In this document: positions 61,461 to 64,000 of the stretch, in pieces | Layout: the number at the start of each line of letters is the position of its first letter | Numbering within the stretch: the first letter of the stretch is position 1 | Origin: Rhytidiadelphus loreus | Taxonomy: Eukaryota; Streptophyta; Bryopsida; Hypnales; Hylocomiaceae | Reading direction: 5' to 3' | Assembly (NCBI GenBank): GCA_947034895.1 | Contig: OX344765.1 | Location: 13,211,001-13,275,000 of the forward strand | DNA: 64,000 nucleotides | Position numbers and translations under genes: made by a program | Notes under the pieces: model-generated | Told to the model about the DNA's origin: nothing | What the model saw: only the letters and a program-made list of their open reading frames with translations | Database searches by the model: none

Positions 61461-61784
61461 TTAAGTATTGCAAAATGTCGTGCCTCCATGAATAAATGAC
61501 TTGAATAGAAACCTTAACTCGCATCCGATCGAGTACTTCTGAAATTTCGCAATCCACAGGACCACCAGAGCTCTCAAGACTTGAAGGAGCCCAACTTCCC
61601 AAAGTTCCCAGTCTTGCCACCCAAGAGTTCACATCGATCCACAAAGGACGCGGCACTGTCGATCAAATGCAGAATTCAATGACAGGACGAAGGCTCTGTA
61701 GCCGATCAACTCCCTGTTGTGACGTCGAGACTACGTTACGCAAACTGTAGTGAAAGATGTTTGCAAGCAAAATACTGAACTTTC
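61461..61784. other. Spacer with a possible gene fragment
   Basis: Balanced composition. A minus-strand frame at 61453-61656 reads PRPLWIDVNSWVARLG and CEISEVLDRMR before degrading, and has no ATG. It might be an exon remnant. Not recognised. Confidence 0.25.
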
Positions 61785-61964
61785 TACGTACTGCGTTGAC
61801 ACAGCCATTGAAATTTGCTTCCCCGATTGGCGTGAAAGGTCAGAGCTATGGTCACGTACCCTTCACCGGACTTATAGCTGCTAGGCGCTAATCTCTCACG
61901 AAAATAGCAATTATTACAGCGGGCTAGCTGCTGTTCCACGAAGTTGAGGTCTGGTCAGGTGCTC

Positions 61965-61972
61965 TTATATAA
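61965..61972 (+). promoter_or_regulatory. TATA box of right peroxidase
   Basis: TTATATAA 165 nt upstream of the ATG. The aligned site in the left copy reads TTACATAA. Confidence 0.6.
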
Positions 61973-62136
61973 CTGTAGGCGAAGTGTGCTTGAAACGTGC
62001 CTCATTCGCTGAATCCCAGCTTGAATTCGCTGCATTATTTTGCTTGTAGTGTAAGCTAAGCTCAGCACTTCAGCTGGTGGTGTATCACTCTTGCAGTGGT
62101 GAGAGAGATTCGATCTTGGTTCTGCTAGCTTGGAGA

Positions 62137-63713
62137 ATGGGGACCCAGATGAGAGTGAGTTTGGTGGCACTACTAGTGCTGGCGACGGTTGCATGGAGCA
62201 ATGTGCTTGGAGTGGAGGCCACTTTGGACGAATACTTCTACCAGAAAACTTGTCCCACTGTGGAGACAATTGTGTTTGAGTCGATGACCGCGTCGTATGC
62301 CAATGACTCGACTGTGGCGCCTGGAGTTCTTCGACTCATTTTCCATGACTGCTTTGTCCGGGTAAGCATACTGACATATCAATGCAAGTACATTGACCAT
62401 ATCGAACATAGGGATCCTAGCTGTTTCAACCAACTCGTCAAACAAGAACCATTGTTTCGTTCCAGTTTCTCAGCAACCGGGGATTAGTGCTAGAGTCCAC
62501 AACCGCCAGTCCAGTTGATTGAATGTGGTTTGAGTTAGTAATGCCGAATGCGCGAGATATTTTGGAAAAACATTAGCTGTAATTAAGTTGTGGTTGCTCG
62601 CATTTGTACATAGTCATGTTTAGTTCATGGAGCATATTATCGAGCTCATTGCATTCATGACATGGTGATCTATGAGAAGATCGATCGAATTGTGAACTGA
62701 ACACGTGTTGGACCCAACGGCAGGGATGCGACGCGTCCGTGTTGCTAGCAGGGAGCACCACCGAGAGATCTGCCCTGAACAACCTTGGGCTCCACGGCTT
62801 CGAAGCCATCGACGCGGCCAAAGCCGCAGTGGAGAAGGTCTGCCCAGGAGTGGTCTCCTGCGCCGACATTCTAGCGTTCGCCTCTCGCGACGCGGTGAGA
62901 CTGACGAAGGGAATGTACTGGAGCGTGCCCGCAGGTCGCCGCGACGGCCAAGTGTCCATCGCGCAGGAGGCGCTCGACAACTTGCCGCCCTCCACTTTCA
63001 ACAGCACGCAGCTCATCGCCAACTTCGCTGCCAAGGGCCTGTCCGCAGCACAGATGGTCGACCTCTCAGGTACCCACACTAACCAATCTAAAGGTAGAGA
63101 TCGACTGTATTAACCATACAGTACTTCAGTGGCTCGCTCCATTGACCATGCAGGTGTGCTTGTGGTGAGTGTGAAAATACTTGATCCAAAGGTTCCAAGA
63201 GTTTACTAGTGGATACTGCACTATCATTACTAGCTAGACATGGACTTCAAAATTGCCATAGATAAACATTTTGGACATATCCTGTGCAATTATCAGTCCT
63301 GACGAGGTGTTTATGTATGTATCCCAGGGTCCCACACTTTGGGAGTGACGCATTGCGTGCAGTTGCGGGACAGAATCTTCACCACCATCGACCCCACCAT
63401 TCCCCAGGACCTGTTGACAACGTTGCAGACAGAGTGCCCTTCGATTACCACCCCGACTCCTCTGGTCATCGACCAATCCACCCCAAGCACATTTGACACG
63501 AAGTACTTCCAGAAGATCAAGGCTGGCCGTGGCCTCATGACCTCCGACCAAACTCTGTACAGGGACCCTGCCACTCGCCCCTACGTGGACCTGAATGTGT
63601 ATCCAATCTTCTTCAATGCGCGATTCGCGTCGGCTATGGTGGCCATGACCAACATCGAGCCCAAGACGGGCACGGAGGGGGAGATTCGTAAGCTGTGCCA
63701 GTTTGTGAATTAG
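62137..63713 (+). CDS. Class III secretory peroxidase (right copy)
   Basis: Paralogue of the gene at 2306-3942, with the same product type (EC 1.11.1.7, secreted). Exons are 62137-62361, 62724-63069 and 63328-63713 (225, 346 and 386 nt, identical lengths to the left copy), with GT-AG introns of 362 and 258 bp; 318 aa. The signal peptide ends near VEA (residue 29). RLIFHDCFVR carries Arg66 and His70, and GCDASVLL carries a calcium-site Asp78. Proximal His193 is in SGSHTLGVTHC, and the eight family cysteines are present. Differences from the left copy cluster in the early loop (DEYFYQKTCPTVETIVFES), the exon 2 end of helix D (RLTKGMYWSVP), and a C-terminal stretch (VDLNVYPIFFNARF). These surface positions could change substrate choice (inference). 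The start is the ATG opening the signal peptide. Confidence 0.95.
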
Positions 63714-63958
63714 TGGTGAACTTGGACGTCTGACTTCTAGAGTGTTCAGGTATAGGTATCGAGTACACGCTTGCATTAATGGCTATTGTAACTAGTTTAG
63801 TAGCCGGTACGATATATACCGGAGCAGAAAGCCGGTCTCTGATTGAGGACTATATATAATGCTTTTGAGCGACTGACGGCGTACGCTGGACGTTGTTTGT
63901 CAATTCTTTGACTGTCAGTATTAGTAGCCTGAGATTGTTGGTATTTTATAGATTCCAG

Positions 63959-63964
63959 AAATAA
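63959..63964 (+). terminator. Poly(A) signal AATAAA of right peroxidase
   Basis: AATAAA about 246 nt past the stop, conserved in position with the left copy (2104-2109). Confidence 0.55.
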
Positions 63965-64000
63965 AACCTGCAATGCCACAGGTTCTTGTTTACGATTTTT

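Larger units (their letters stand above)
61785..64000. repeat. Right arm of the long inverted duplication
   Basis: The inverted counterpart of 2067-4290. The match still runs at the window end (TTCTTGTTTACGATTTTT pairs with about 2067-2090), so the arm extends further right. Confidence 0.85.

Noticed and set aside
1..64000. CRISPR array, bacterial operon or phage-type defence system
   Set aside because: There are no regularly spaced direct repeats with unique spacers and no operon-like gene packing; spliced genes and plant transposons show this is plant nuclear DNA.

Overview
The window is nuclear DNA from a land plant. The evidence is spliced genes with GT-AG introns, a class III (secretory) peroxidase pair, a plant-type cofactor-independent phosphoglycerate mutase, and plant-type Ty1/copia, PIF/Harbinger, hAT and CACTA-like transposon remains. 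A bryophyte or another seedless plant seems likely from the compact GC-rich genes set in very AT-rich, repeat-riddled spacer, but the species cannot be fixed from sequence alone.

Layout. A class III peroxidase gene lies on the minus strand at the left edge (2306-3942). A near-identical paralogue lies on the plus strand at the right edge (62137-63713). Promoter, introns and 3' flank are duplicated with them, so the window is bounded by two inverted arms of at least 2.2 kb (about 2067-4290 and 61785-64000). The only other clearly intact multi-exon gene is phosphoglycerate mutase on the minus strand (25306-28727; six exons, 560 aa). A small GC-rich ORF of 81 aa (12949-13194) looks like a real but unrecognised gene or last exon. 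An unrecognised AT-rich ORF of 175 aa (18698-19225) is an orphan.

Most of the rest is mobile-element debris: a full-length decayed copia element with LTRs and a TATAT target duplication (38882-44349); a PIF/Harbinger pair of Myb-like ORF1 and transposase, both frameshifted (about 32220-33050 and 36720-37510); a hAT-type transposase relic (about 49300-51240); and a GC-rich, minus-strand gag-like gene with two in-frame TAG stops and one frameshift (about 53184-55042).

Reading the spacer by eye gives several families of small non-autonomous elements. (i) Four or five MITEs have TIRs containing TCAATTTCGTTAAAATGG, and the four well-preserved copies have perfect 4-bp target duplications (TTGG, GTAA, ACAT, ATAA). 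(ii) A larger family of 0.6-1.2 kb elements has CCCCTAAA...TTTAGGGG ends and sits between TTAA tetranucleotides, which resembles piggyBac-type or Kolobok-type insertion. (iii) A roughly 320-bp family has GGTAGGAGGT termini and a long internal hairpin. (iv) There are single foldback elements, including a 149-bp CACTA-like hairpin with a TTT duplication. Nesting (a family-i element inside a family-ii element at 60888-61460) gives a relative insertion order. No tRNA, rRNA, CRISPR array or bacterial-type operon was seen.

There is no sign that the genes form one pathway. The peroxidases act in the cell wall or apoplast and the mutase in cytosolic glycolysis. The unifying story is an inverted peroxidase duplication separated by about 57 kb of transposon-built spacer.
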